From assembly GCA_947384095.1 (NCBI GenBank), contig CANDFU010000040.1, positions 1-9,304 on the forward strand: a stretch of 9,304 nucleotides of DNA. The letters run 5' to 3'. The notes below the pieces were generated by a model. It had not been told where the DNA came from, did no database searches, and was given only the letters and a program-made list of their open reading frames with translations. The position numbers and the translations under genes were made by a program. Origin of the DNA: an uncultured Roseburia sp. (lineage in GTDB: Bacteria > Bacillota > Clostridia > Lachnospirales > Lachnospiraceae). Below are positions 1 to 6,893 of the stretch, piece by piece. The first letter of the stretch is position 1. Each line of letters opens with the position of its first letter.

Positions 1-2733
1 GTGGGTTCCCTGGCGCAGGTACTTGCCCCCGTAAAAGTTTCCGCCGGTTCCGTGGCGCAAGTTTCAGGCGGCGGGGAAGGAGCTTTTCCGGGACAGACAG
101 GTGAACCCGGGGGGAAAATGCCGACGGGGCTGCTTCCTGTCACGGAGGTGGAAGCCGTCATGGACGGCGGCGCGACGGTGTATGGGTGCCAGGAAGAGAT
201 CCCGCGGTATGAGGAGGCGGCACGCCGCTCGGCCGTATATCAGTCAGAATGGGACCGGTACAAGAATTATTATGTTTACAATCAGATGACAGATGAGGAA
301 CGGGCGTTCTGGGATGTTCTGGACGCAATCTGCATGCAGTATCTTCTGACTGCGGTGGATGCGGAGCCTGACGGCAGCGGAGGATACCGCATAGCCGCGG
401 CCGGAAGCGATACCTTGTCGCTTGACCGGATGAAAACGATTGCACTGATTTTTAAGTGCAGTAACCCGCAGTATTATTTTTTAAACAATTATATGTACTG
501 GAGGGAGCAGGCCGGAGAGAAATGGGTGGCGCCCGGTGTCTACTCCGCGTTTCATATGGGAGCGGCGCGTCAGAGAGAGACGGCGAACGTTAAAAACCAG
601 GTTGATTTATGGCAGAAGGAGATTGATCTGTGTGGTTCGGACGCGGAAAAAGTGAAAAAAATCCATGATCTGATTATCAGGAAGATGGATTACAACACTT
701 CAGTCACAAACGAAGAAAAACAATACAGTCAGTCTGCTTACAGTGTATTCTGTAAAGACAGCACGGTCTGTGCCGGTTATACGCTGGCGTTTGAGATGAT
801 GTGCAACGGTTCCGGCGTCGACGCCATGATGGTTACGAGCCGGGATCACGCGTGGAATAAAGTCCGCGTCAATGATTCCTGGTACAATGTTGACTGCACG
901 TGGGACGATCCGGTCAATCTGTCCACCGTTCTCTATACCTGGTTTGAGCGCAACGACGCCTATTACGACAGGGGGAGCCAGAGCAGCAGCCATCAGGAGG
1001 AGAGCATGTGGTACGCATATCTTCCGGACTGTACGCTTGACACAAATCCGCCTTCGGGCGGAGCGGCGCCGGGGGTGCTGCCGGAAATCACGGATACGAC
1101 GGCGGCGCCCGTAATCCGTGTTGCGGACGGGAACGCCGTGCTTGTAAGCGACACGGCGGGAGCGCATATTTATTACACGCTCGACGGTACGGACCCGTCC
1201 CCGGCCTCAGTCAGGTGCAGAAAGTATACGAAGGCGTTTGACGCCGGGAATGCGGAAATCCGGGCAGTGGCGGTGTGCGATAAGAGATGGGACAGCCGTG
1301 TGGTATCAGACAGAAAGCATAAGATTGTATATGACGGAAACGGCGCGTCTGCCGGGAGCATGGAGGAGCAGGTTTTTGAGCCGGGGGATAAAGTGTTATT
1401 ATATAAGAACGCTTTCAGAAGAAAAGGATATGTATTTTCCGGGTGGAATACTGCGGCGGATGGGACGGGAACGGCCTATGAGGATGAGGCTGAAACAGCG
1501 CCGGCGGCCGGGGATGCGGTATTGTATGCGCAGTGGGAGCCGGAGCGATATACGATCACATATCATCTGGACGGCGGAATAAACGGGGACAATCCGTCTC
1601 ATTTCTATTATGACAGTGAGCGGATCACGTTACAGGATCCGTCCAGGGAAGGCTATACGTTCGCGGGATGGTATCTGGACAAAGGGTTCCGGGACAGAGT
1701 CGTGGCGTTTGCCAGGGGAACAATCGGCGACAGAGCAGTTTATGCGAAATGGACGGTGAACGAGGGCGGAGCCGGAGGGAACGGAACGGCTGGAGACGGA
1801 GGAAACAACACACCGGGGGGCGGCGGGACGGCCGGAAGCGGTGGGAACGACACACCGGGAGGCGGCGGGACGGCCGGAAGCGGTGAAAACGACACGCCGG
1901 GAGGCGGCGGGACGGCCGGAAGCGGTGGGAACGGTACGCCTGGAGACGAAGGCGGGAGCGGCGGAACGGATATGCCGGGAAGCCAGACAGGCGGCGGTCT
2001 GCAGTACCCGAAAGAGATCGGGAATGCGGTGGTAAAACTTTCAAAGACAACGTATTACTATGACGGAAAGGCCAAAAAACCTGCAGTCACGGTTATGCTC
2101 GACGAAAAACGCCTTGTGTCCGGCAGGGACTACACCGTTTCGTATCAGAATCATAAAAAGATCGGCACGGCGTCTGTCGTCGTCACCGGAACCGGAGCTT
2201 ATAAGGGGACCGTGAAAATGAAATTTGCAATCCGTCCGAAAATGGGTTCGTCTTTTACCGTAAAGGGATATCGCTATCAGATTACCGGAAACACACAGGC
2301 AGCGTTTACGGGGATAAAAGATGCGAAGATTACGAGGGTTGTGATTCCGGCTTCGGTAAAGATCGGCGGCAGGACGTTTAAAGTCACTTCAATCGCAGAC
2401 AAGGCATTACAGAAAAAAAGAAAAATAAAAAGTGTGTCTGTGGGAAACCATGTTAAGACGATCGGCGCAGCCGCTTTTTCCGGCTGTACCGGACTTACAA
2501 AGGTTACAGTCGGGACGGGGCTTACGAAAATCGGCCGCGAGGCTTTTAAAAACTGTTCAAAACTTAAAACAATCACGATAAAGTCGGAAAGGCTAAAGAG
2601 CGTCGGGAAAAATGCGCTGCGCGGCGTGAAGAATGACGCCAGGATAAAGGTGCCTGCGAAAAAAGTGAAAGCGTACCGGAAGCTGTTTAAGGGCAGAGGC
2701 CAGGGGGACGGGGTTCACTGTGAAAAATTTTGA
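1..2733 (+). CDS. Secreted multidomain transglutaminase/InlB-repeat/BspA-LRR surface protein (5' end probably cut by the window)
   Basis: The frame is open from base 1 to a TGA at 2731-2733. It has no signal peptide, so the true start is probably upstream; GTG at base 1 is only the first possible start here. Residue numbers assume that GTG. A transglutaminase-like (papain-fold) domain spans about 200-310, with a plausible triad of Cys257 (VCAGY), His283 (RDHAWN) and Asp298 (NVDCTWDD). About 365-440 looks like a chitobiase/hexosaminidase C-terminal domain (YYTLDGTDPSP). About 441-513 and 517-585 are two InlB/Listeria-Bacteroides repeats, each with GW and ending in AQW or AKW. A Gly/Thr/Pro linker covers 588-665, then an Ig-like domain (YDGK...GRDYTVSYQN) to about 753, then BspA-type LRR_5 units to the end. 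No LPXTG sorting signal or terminal membrane anchor is seen. It probably acts outside the cell, in the wall or on host or peptide substrates. The intact triad suggests enzymatic activity, protease or cross-linking, but the substrate is unknown. Confidence 0.85.
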   Translation: MGSLAQVLAPVKVSAGSVAQVSGGGEGAFPGQTGEPGGKMPTGLLPVTEVEAVMDGGATVYGCQEEIPRYEEAARRSAVYQSEWDRYKNYYVYNQMTDEERAFWDVLDAICMQYLLTAVDAEPDGSGGYRIAAAGSDTLSLDRMKTIALIFKCSNPQYYFLNNYMYWREQAGEKWVAPGVYSAFHMGAARQRETANVKNQVDLWQKEIDLCGSDAEKVKKIHDLIIRKMDYNTSVTNEEKQYSQSAYSVFCKDSTVCAGYTLAFEMMCNGSGVDAMMVTSRDHAWNKVRVNDSWYNVDCTWDDPVNLSTVLYTWFERNDAYYDRGSQSSSHQEESMWYAYLPDCTLDTNPPSGGAAPGVLPEITDTTAAPVIRVADGNAVLVSDTAGAHIYYTLDGTDPSPASVRCRKYTKAFDAGNAEIRAVAVCDKRWDSRVVSDRKHKIVYDGNGASAGSMEEQVFEPGDKVLLYKNAFRRKGYVFSGWNTAADGTGTAYEDEAETAPAAGDAVLYAQWEPERYTITYHLDGGINGDNPSHFYYDSERITLQDPSREGYTFAGWYLDKGFRDRVVAFARGTIGDRAVYAKWTVNEGGAGGNGTAGDGGNNTPGGGGTAGSGGNDTPGGGGTAGSGENDTPGGGGTAGSGGNGTPGDEGGSGGTDMPGSQTGGGLQYPKEIGNAVVKLSKTTYYYDGKAKKPAVTVMLDEKRLVSGRDYTVSYQNHKKIGTASVVVTGTGAYKGTVKMKFAIRPKMGSSFTVKGYRYQITGNTQAAFTGIKDAKITRVVIPASVKIGGRTFKVTSIADKALQKKRKIKSVSVGNHVKTIGAAAFSGCTGLTKVTVGTGLTKIGREAFKNCSKLKTITIKSERLKSVGKNALRGVKNDARIKVPAKKVKAYRKLFKGRGQGDGVHCEKF
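1819..1944 (+). repeat. Three tandem 42-bp units coding for a Gly-rich linker
   Basis: Three head-to-tail 42-bp units start at 1819, 1861 and 1903, each opening with GGCGGCGGGACGGCCGGAAG. They encode a 14-residue unit, GGGGTAGSGGNDTP with small changes. The third unit diverges at its 3' end, and a degenerate relative precedes the array at about 1768-1818. The unit length is a multiple of three, so copy number can change by slippage without breaking the frame. The peptide is a flexible spacer between the InlB repeats and the C-terminal Ig/LRR part of the surface protein. Confidence 0.9.
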
Positions 2734-2780
2734 ATACTACGGATCGGGAGTCTGCAGCGGACTCCGGAAAGGCTGGGAGA

Positions 2781-3452
2781 ATGAGTACAATCGCCATTGT
2801 GGACGATGATCCTTATATCGGGGACATGCTGGAACGTGTGCTGCGCGCGGAAGGGTATCTTGTGCTGCGCGCCTATTCCGGCACGGAGGCGCTTCTTCTC
2901 GTCGCACAGAACCGGCCGGACCTGATTCTGCTTGATCTGATGCTGCCAGGTCTTTCCGGCGAAGAGGTTCTGCCGCAGCTTGCGGGAATACCGGTAATCG
3001 TCCTGAGTGCAAAAGTAGAGACGGCAGATAAGGTAAACGCCCTGCTGACCGGGGCCTGGGATTATATGACAAAGCCCTTTGAGGTCAGAGAGCTTCTCGC
3101 ACGGATTACCGCACAGCTCCGCAGACAGGAGGCAGTGTCGGTGAGAGGCCGGATCTCCTGTGGAGGGCTGCTGCTTGACACGGAACTTCATCAGGTGTGG
3201 TATGGTGACGAGGGCATCCGGCTGACAAAGACAGAGTTTGCTATTTTAAAGCTTCTGATGGAGAATGCAAAGCAGGTAATTCCCAGGTCTGTAATGCTGG
3301 AGAGAATCAGCGCGGATACGCCGGACTGCGTGGAGAGTTCTTTGAAGGTGCACATCAGCAATCTGCGGAAAAAGCTGCGCGCCGCCAGCGGAAAAGATTT
3401 TATCGAGGCCGTCTGGGGAATCGGTTTTAAACTGCATACGGATGACGGGTGA
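2781..3452 (+). CDS. OmpR/PhoB-family response regulator, no adjacent kinase
   Basis: This is a 223-residue two-component response regulator that should bind DNA when phosphorylated. The receiver domain (about 1-115) has the acidic pair Asp8/Asp9 (IVDDDP), phospho-acceptor Asp52 (LILLDLMLPG), switch Ser76 and Lys98 (TKPF). The C-terminal winged helix (about 135-221) carries the family signature around SLKVHISNLRKKLR and ends in WGIGFKL. ATG 2781 was chosen because the family N-terminus (STIAIVDDDP) begins there and a purine-rich GGAAAGG lies 8 nt upstream. A TTG at 2730 would add 17 unrelated residues. It starts 47 nt after the surface-protein stop and could be co-transcribed with it. The usual GADDY motif before TKPF reads GAWDY (Trp93). 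No histidine kinase gene follows; a terminator-like hairpin and then an ABC exporter do. The exporter is the likely target, by analogy with Bce/Bcr-type modules. Confidence 0.93.
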   Translation: MSTIAIVDDDPYIGDMLERVLRAEGYLVLRAYSGTEALLLVAQNRPDLILLDLMLPGLSGEEVLPQLAGIPVIVLSAKVETADKVNALLTGAWDYMTKPFEVRELLARITAQLRRQEAVSVRGRISCGGLLLDTELHQVWYGDEGIRLTKTEFAILKLLMENAKQVIPRSVMLERISADTPDCVESSLKVHISNLRKKLRAASGKDFIEAVWGIGFKLHTDDG

Positions 3453-3461
3453 AGATACACA

Positions 3462-3490
3462 GGAGACAGCGGGAATACCCCGCTGTTTCT
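3462..3490 (+). terminator. Probable intrinsic terminator after the response regulator
   Basis: An 8-bp perfect stem, ACAGCGGG (3466-3473) with CCCGCTGT (3479-3486), closes on a 5-nt loop. It can extend outward to 3462/3490 using two G-U pairs. A T-rich but interrupted tract (TTTCTGCTTTA) follows. It lies 10 nt after the response-regulator stop and separates that gene from the ABC operon promoter region. The weak U tract makes efficiency uncertain. Confidence 0.6.
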
Positions 3491-3530
3491 GCTTTATGGG
3501 ATCAGGGGAAAACCACCGGAATCTTTATGA

Positions 3531-3564
3531 TTTCTTAACCATTTTCTTAACCGGATTGTTAACT
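3531..3564 (+). promoter_or_regulatory. Triple TTAAC direct repeat, probable response-regulator operator for the ABC operon
   Basis: TTTCTTAACC occurs twice exactly (3531-3540 and 3543-3552), followed by a weaker third copy, ATTGTTAACT (3555-3564). The TTAAC cores sit at 3535, 3547 and 3559, an exact 12-bp period, close to one helical turn. Tandem direct repeats of this kind are typical of OmpR/PhoB-family dimers bound head to tail. A -10-like TAAAAT lies at 3574-3579 with no good -35 at the normal distance; the repeats cover that position and part of the spacer. Weak -35 plus overlapping repeats suits an activated promoter, but repression cannot be excluded. The neighbouring response regulator is the natural candidate to bind here. 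Confidence 0.6.
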
Positions 3565-3611
3565 GTGCCAGTTTAAAATAGCAGAAAAGATCTGCAAAGG
3601 GAGGGAGAGAG

Positions 3612-4526
3612 ATGGAATACGTATTACAGACGATGGGACTGTCAAAGGAGTACGGGCATTTTAAGGCGCTGAACGGCCTGACGATGCATGTGCCAAAGGG
3701 GGAAATCTATGGGTTTGTGGGAAGAAACGGAGCGGGAAAGACAACACTGATCAGGCTGATCTGCGGCCTGCAGCGGCCGACCGGAGGGGAGTATATCCTT
3801 TATGGAAAAAAGCGGGATGAAAAAGCAATCGTTGACGCACGGCGGCGGATCGGGGCTGTCGTTGAGACGCCGTCCGTCTTTATGGATATGACGGCGGAGG
3901 AGAATCTCAGGCAGCAGTACCTGATTCTTGGGATTCCGTCCTTCGACGGGATCAAAGAGCTGCTGGCGCTTGTGGGGCTGGCGGATACCGGGGCTAAGAA
4001 GGCAAAGAATTTCTCGCTCGGGATGCGCCAGCGCCTGGGGATTGCAGTTGCGCTTGCGGGAAATCCCGATTTCCTTATACTCGATGAACCGGTTAACGGG
4101 CTGGATCCGCAGGGGATTGTAGAGATACGGGAACTGATTTTGAAACTGAACAGGGAATACCAGATCACGGTTCTGGTTTCCAGCCATATTCTGGACGAAC
4201 TTTCAAAACTGGCGACCTGGTACGGCTTTATCGACGGCGGGCAAATGGTAAAAGAGATCAGCGCGAAGGATCTGGAAGCGGCGTGCCGGAAATGTGTCCG
4301 CGTCCGTGTCACCGACACGGGTGTGCTCTCGACGGTCCTGGACGGAATGGGTCTTTCTTATACGGTCTGGACGGATCATGAGGCGGACGTCTACGGTGAG
4401 GTCGGGGTCACGGAGCTTACGATGCGGCTTGCGGAAAGGGACTGTGAAGTAAAATCCATGCAGGAGCGCGACGAGAGCCTGGAGAGTTATTATATACGGC
4501 TGACGGGAGGTGAGAGCCATGCGTAG
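3612..4526 (+). CDS. ABC transporter ATP-binding protein, BcrA-like
   Basis: This 304-residue protein is the ATPase of an ABC-2-type exporter; it hydrolyses ATP at the inner face of the membrane to drive the permease encoded next. Motifs in order: Walker A GRNGAGKT at 37-44, signature FSLGMRQRLG at 134-143, Walker B FLILDEP at 154-160 with catalytic Glu159, and switch His192 (VSSHILDE). The order and the LGMRQRLGIA form match the bacitracin/lantibiotic-immunity (BcrA/NatA-like) subfamily. The roughly 80-residue tail after the ATPase core is also usual there. ATG 3612 has GGGAGG at 3599-3604, 7 nt upstream. The gene follows a direct-repeat operator and its end overlaps the permease start by 8 nt, indicating an operon. 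Peptide antibiotic export or self-protection is the family expectation; the actual substrate cannot be read from sequence. Confidence 0.93.
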   Translation: MEYVLQTMGLSKEYGHFKALNGLTMHVPKGEIYGFVGRNGAGKTTLIRLICGLQRPTGGEYILYGKKRDEKAIVDARRRIGAVVETPSVFMDMTAEENLRQQYLILGIPSFDGIKELLALVGLADTGAKKAKNFSLGMRQRLGIAVALAGNPDFLILDEPVNGLDPQGIVEIRELILKLNREYQITVLVSSHILDELSKLATWYGFIDGGQMVKEISAKDLEAACRKCVRVRVTDTGVLSTVLDGMGLSYTVWTDHEADVYGEVGVTELTMRLAERDCEVKSMQERDESLESYYIRLTGGESHA

Positions 4527-5343
4527 GCTTTTCTGTGCAGGGATGGAACGCCTGGGGAAAAATAAGCTGTTTTATGCAGAAATTGCCTTTATTGCCATCT
4601 GGTCCGGTCTCGTCCTTTTTATGCAGAACAAAGAAAGGATGGCAGGGGCAATCTATGCGCCGGCAGAATTGCTTTTGTTTTCGGGCTTTACTTACATGGG
4701 GATTATGGCCGCCATATTCTGCAGTCTGTTTGTGGGGACGGAATACAGCGACGGGACGATCCGTAATAAAATCATTGTCGGGCACAGGCGGAGGGATATT
4801 TATCTGACAAACGCATTTCTTGTTTCATTTGCGGGTATTGTATGCACGCTCGTATCAATGCTTATTTCCGGCGTGGGCGGCGTTCTGCTGTTCGGAAAAT
4901 ACACGATGCCGTTTCCGGAACTACTGGTTCTGATACTGGATTATTTTCTGGCCGGTCTCGCATACGTTTCCCTGTTTCATCTGACGGCGATGCTATGTGA
5001 TAATAGGTCATATGCGGCCGTTGTCAACACAGTTGGCGCATTTGTCTTTCTGTTTGTTGGAATTTATCTGTATCAGATGTTAAGCAGTCCGGAAGCCATA
5101 CCGCAGATGAGTATCAGGGACGGGGAAGTTGTGACGGAAATGGTTGCAAATTCACATTATCTGCGGGGCATTAAGCGTGAGATATATCAGTTTTTCTTTG
5201 ATCTTCTGCCGGGCGGGCAGATGCTGCAGATCGCACAGGGGGAGGTGCTGCATCCCCGCCGTATCGCGCTGTATTCCATTTGCGTGACGGCCGGAGCGAA
5301 TGTGGCTGGTATGCTTATTTTCCGGAGGAAAGATATCCGGTGA
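4519..5343 (+). CDS. ABC-2-type transporter permease, six membrane helices
   Basis: This 274-residue integral membrane protein is the partner of the upstream ATPase. Hydrophobic segments lie at about 17-35, 51-73, 99-125, 134-160, 165-187 and 248-268, the six-helix plan of ABC-2/BcrB-like permeases. The motif GTEYSDGTIRNKIIVGHRR (73-91) after helix 2 is the conserved cytoplasmic element of this group that contacts the ATPase. ATG 4519 was chosen over an in-frame GTG at 4510 because GGGAGG (4505-4510) stands 8 nt upstream of it. It lies inside the last codons of the ATPase gene (8-nt overlap with its TAG), so the two genes are probably translationally coupled. The loop between helices 5 and 6 (about 188-247) is large and may be extracellular. 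The substrate is unknown. Confidence 0.9.
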   Translation: MRRLFCAGMERLGKNKLFYAEIAFIAIWSGLVLFMQNKERMAGAIYAPAELLLFSGFTYMGIMAAIFCSLFVGTEYSDGTIRNKIIVGHRRRDIYLTNAFLVSFAGIVCTLVSMLISGVGGVLLFGKYTMPFPELLVLILDYFLAGLAYVSLFHLTAMLCDNRSYAAVVNTVGAFVFLFVGIYLYQMLSSPEAIPQMSIRDGEVVTEMVANSHYLRGIKREIYQFFFDLLPGGQMLQIAQGEVLHPRRIALYSICVTAGANVAGMLIFRRKDIR

Positions 5344-5346
5344 CGG

Positions 5347-5361
5347 ATTTGTTTAACAAAT
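5347..5361. repeat. Perfect 15-bp palindrome ATTTGTTTAACAAAT
   Basis: This 7+1+7 inverted repeat begins 4 nt after the permease stop. It is AT-rich, without a GC stem or T tract, so it makes a poor terminator. It could be an operator for the downstream gene, about 80-95 bp upstream of that start codon, or chance in an AT-rich gap. Confidence 0.4.
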
Positions 5362-5385
5362 GTAACGTTCTCTCCTCCATGTCCG

Positions 5386-5413
5386 GGACACAGGCAGAAA
5401 AATGTGGTAAACT
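5386..5413 (+). promoter_or_regulatory. Candidate weak promoter for the HEPN-domain gene
   Basis: A -35-like GGGACA (5386-5391) and a -10-like TAAACT (5408-5413) are spaced by 16 bp. The -10 is preceded by TGG, which fits an extended -10 (TGN). Each hexamer matches the consensus at four of six positions. The predicted transcript start would be about 25 nt before the start codon. It is the best promoter seen in the 100-bp gap, but such matches arise by chance. Confidence 0.35.
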
Positions 5414-5443
5414 ATATGCAGATCGTAATTGCAGGAGGTAAAA

Positions 5444-6856
5444 ATGACGAAAGGAATTGCGAATTGTTTCTGTGGTGTTCTGGACCTGCTGGAGACAGGA
5501 GAAGGTTTTGACAGCCATTTCAGTGTCGACGGAAATATCGTTACGATTATGCCTTTGACAGCAGAAGCGCGCCGTAAAGTATTGGAACTGTCTTACAATG
5601 ACGGATCTAACGAGAGGGATCATTGGATCTATGGTTATGCGGAAGATAACTGCGCAGTGGCGATACTGCAGAAAACACATCTGAGCGTATTTGTTTCAAC
5701 AGGGATATCATTGTCGGCGGCAAAGTTTTTTTCGCCTCTCATCGTCAAAGGGTCAGAATCATGCATCACAGATGTGAAAACTTTTGAGGTGATAGAATTT
5801 TACGGGGGGATTGTGGACAGGCTGCATACACCCGGGCTGGCGGTCGGGCGTGTCGATGATGATATGATAAAATATAAAGATGCGGCGGAATATACGTCAG
5901 AATATGAAATGACACTGGATGAGACCCGCTTACGGGTGGCATATACCATAAAGAAGCCCGTCGGCATGGAAACGGGAGAAGTTCCCGATTTAAGAAACAG
6001 TATACATTCTGTCTTAAGGCTTGCGTCCGACTCGCCGCAGCCGCTGGACGCCATACGGAAATATTATTCCTGCGCGATGAATCTGTTTCAGTTTTGTGCG
6101 GCCCGTCTGAATGTGCATGCAGAGATCCGATTATACAAAAGACAGTCCGACGCCCCGGTATTTGTCAGGCTGACGGATGGATTTCCGGATTATGCCGATG
6201 ATGTCATAAACTTTACGCGCGTAATACGCCTGCGCTTTCTCGGCGGGAAATTGCCCGATCTGATTCGGCTGCTTGGCGATAAAAACAAAATGCCATATTT
6301 ATTGTTTCTACCGTCGAAAAACGGAGATGCGGATAAGGTGCTGTATACGGATGTGAATGATTTGTGTGTTGCGTTTGAAAGGGAGTATGCCAGACACGAA
6401 AAAGAGGTATCAGAAGAAAAAAAGAAAGCGGCCAGGGAGCTTGCCGAGAAATTAGGAAAGGAGATAGACGGCGTCGAAAACTGTCCGGATGAGGTAAAAA
6501 GAAAGGCAAAAAATATATTAAATTCGCAGTTAAAAGCATTTTCTCCGTCATTGAAGGAAAAAATAGTATATTTTTATGAAAAATACGGCAGCAGTTTAAA
6601 ATCTGTTACGGAAATCGGCAATCATGATAAACTGGGAATCGCGGAGTTTTATACCGATGATGATTTTAAAAAAATGATCGGAAAGTTTATCGATATCAGA
6701 AACAAGGCATCGCATGCCGGAATAGAATGGAATGGCGGAGAGAAGATTTTTGCCCATCTGAAGATGCTGATTTATTATAGTATTCTGGACCGGGCAGGGT
6801 TTCCCATTCAGGATATAACGATGATGTTAAGCTGGCTATACGGGTGGCAGTTCTAG
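5444..6856 (+). CDS. ApeA-like HEPN-domain protein, putative anti-phage RNase
   Basis: This 470-residue cytosolic protein has no signal peptide or membrane segment. The C-terminal helical part (about 345-470) carries the HEPN RNase motif R-x4-H as Arg419-Asn-Lys-Ala-Ser-His424, followed by AG, as in active HEPN toxins. The N-terminal part (about 1-160) looks beta-rich, with the pattern IYGYAEDNCAVAIL then a LIVKG strand and a VIEFYGGIVDRL segment. This recalls the ApeA N-terminal domain of single-protein defence systems. A Lys/Glu-rich, probably helical stretch (about 312-342) joins the halves. ATG 5444 has AGGAGG at 5433-5438, 5 nt upstream; an in-frame TTG at 5429 is not needed. Known ApeA proteins protect against phage by a HEPN-dependent, probably RNA-cleaving abortive response. 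The same role here is inference from motif and layout. The 3' half is AT-rich against its neighbours, suggesting transfer. The HEPN call is firmer than the ApeA family call. Confidence 0.6.
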   Translation: MTKGIANCFCGVLDLLETGEGFDSHFSVDGNIVTIMPLTAEARRKVLELSYNDGSNERDHWIYGYAEDNCAVAILQKTHLSVFVSTGISLSAAKFFSPLIVKGSESCITDVKTFEVIEFYGGIVDRLHTPGLAVGRVDDDMIKYKDAAEYTSEYEMTLDETRLRVAYTIKKPVGMETGEVPDLRNSIHSVLRLASDSPQPLDAIRKYYSCAMNLFQFCAARLNVHAEIRLYKRQSDAPVFVRLTDGFPDYADDVINFTRVIRLRFLGGKLPDLIRLLGDKNKMPYLLFLPSKNGDADKVLYTDVNDLCVAFEREYARHEKEVSEEKKKAARELAEKLGKEIDGVENCPDEVKRKAKNILNSQLKAFSPSLKEKIVYFYEKYGSSLKSVTEIGNHDKLGIAEFYTDDDFKKMIGKFIDIRNKASHAGIEWNGGEKIFAHLKMLIYYSILDRAGFPIQDITMMLSWLYGWQF

Positions 6857-6893
6857 CTGTCCGCGCCGTCTTCTGAGACTGGCTGCCGGACAG
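6857..6893 (+). terminator. Strong stem-loop immediately after the HEPN gene
   Basis: Starting at the base after the stop codon, CTGTCCG (6857-6863) pairs with CGGACAG (6887-6893). An inner stem of GCC/GGC and GTCT/AGAC closes on TCTG, giving about 14 pairs with a small internal loop and one bulge. The bases after it (GCGGGGCTTTC) lack a real U run, so it may terminate weakly or only protect the 3' end. The following 6894-6970 holds another hairpin, TGCCGG (6907-6912) with CCGGCA (6927-6932), and nothing else I can name. Confidence 0.4.

Noticed and set aside
700..1167. Minus-strand 155-residue ORF
   Set aside because: It is antisense to the transglutaminase catalytic region, whose + strand frame is clearly the coding one.
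1819..1944. CRISPR-like array
   Set aside because: Units are contiguous 42-bp copies with no unique spacers and are in frame inside a coding sequence.
1625..2050. Minus-strand 141-residue Arg-rich ORF
   Set aside because: It is the antisense of the Gly-rich tandem repeat and InlB region. The repetitive Arg/Ser composition mirrors the GC-rich repeat, and it lacks a ribosome site or a recognisable domain.
2747..2765. Hairpin GGAGTC/GACTCC between the surface protein and the response regulator as a terminator
   Set aside because: The stem is only 6 bp and no U tract follows. It may be a processing element at most, so read-through into the regulator gene remains possible.
2730..2780. TTG 2730 as start of the response regulator
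   Set aside because: It adds 17 residues unlike any receiver-domain N-terminus. The family sequence begins exactly at ATG 2781.
3642..4318. Minus-strand ORFs of 181 and 172 residues opposite the ABC ATPase
   Set aside because: They lie entirely antisense to a well-supported ATPase with intact motifs and show no domain of their own.
6213..6551. Minus-strand 112-residue ORF inside the HEPN gene
   Set aside because: It is a shadow of the Lys/Glu-rich region, rich in Phe and Leu because AAA/GAA codons read antisense give TTT/TTC. No start signal is seen.
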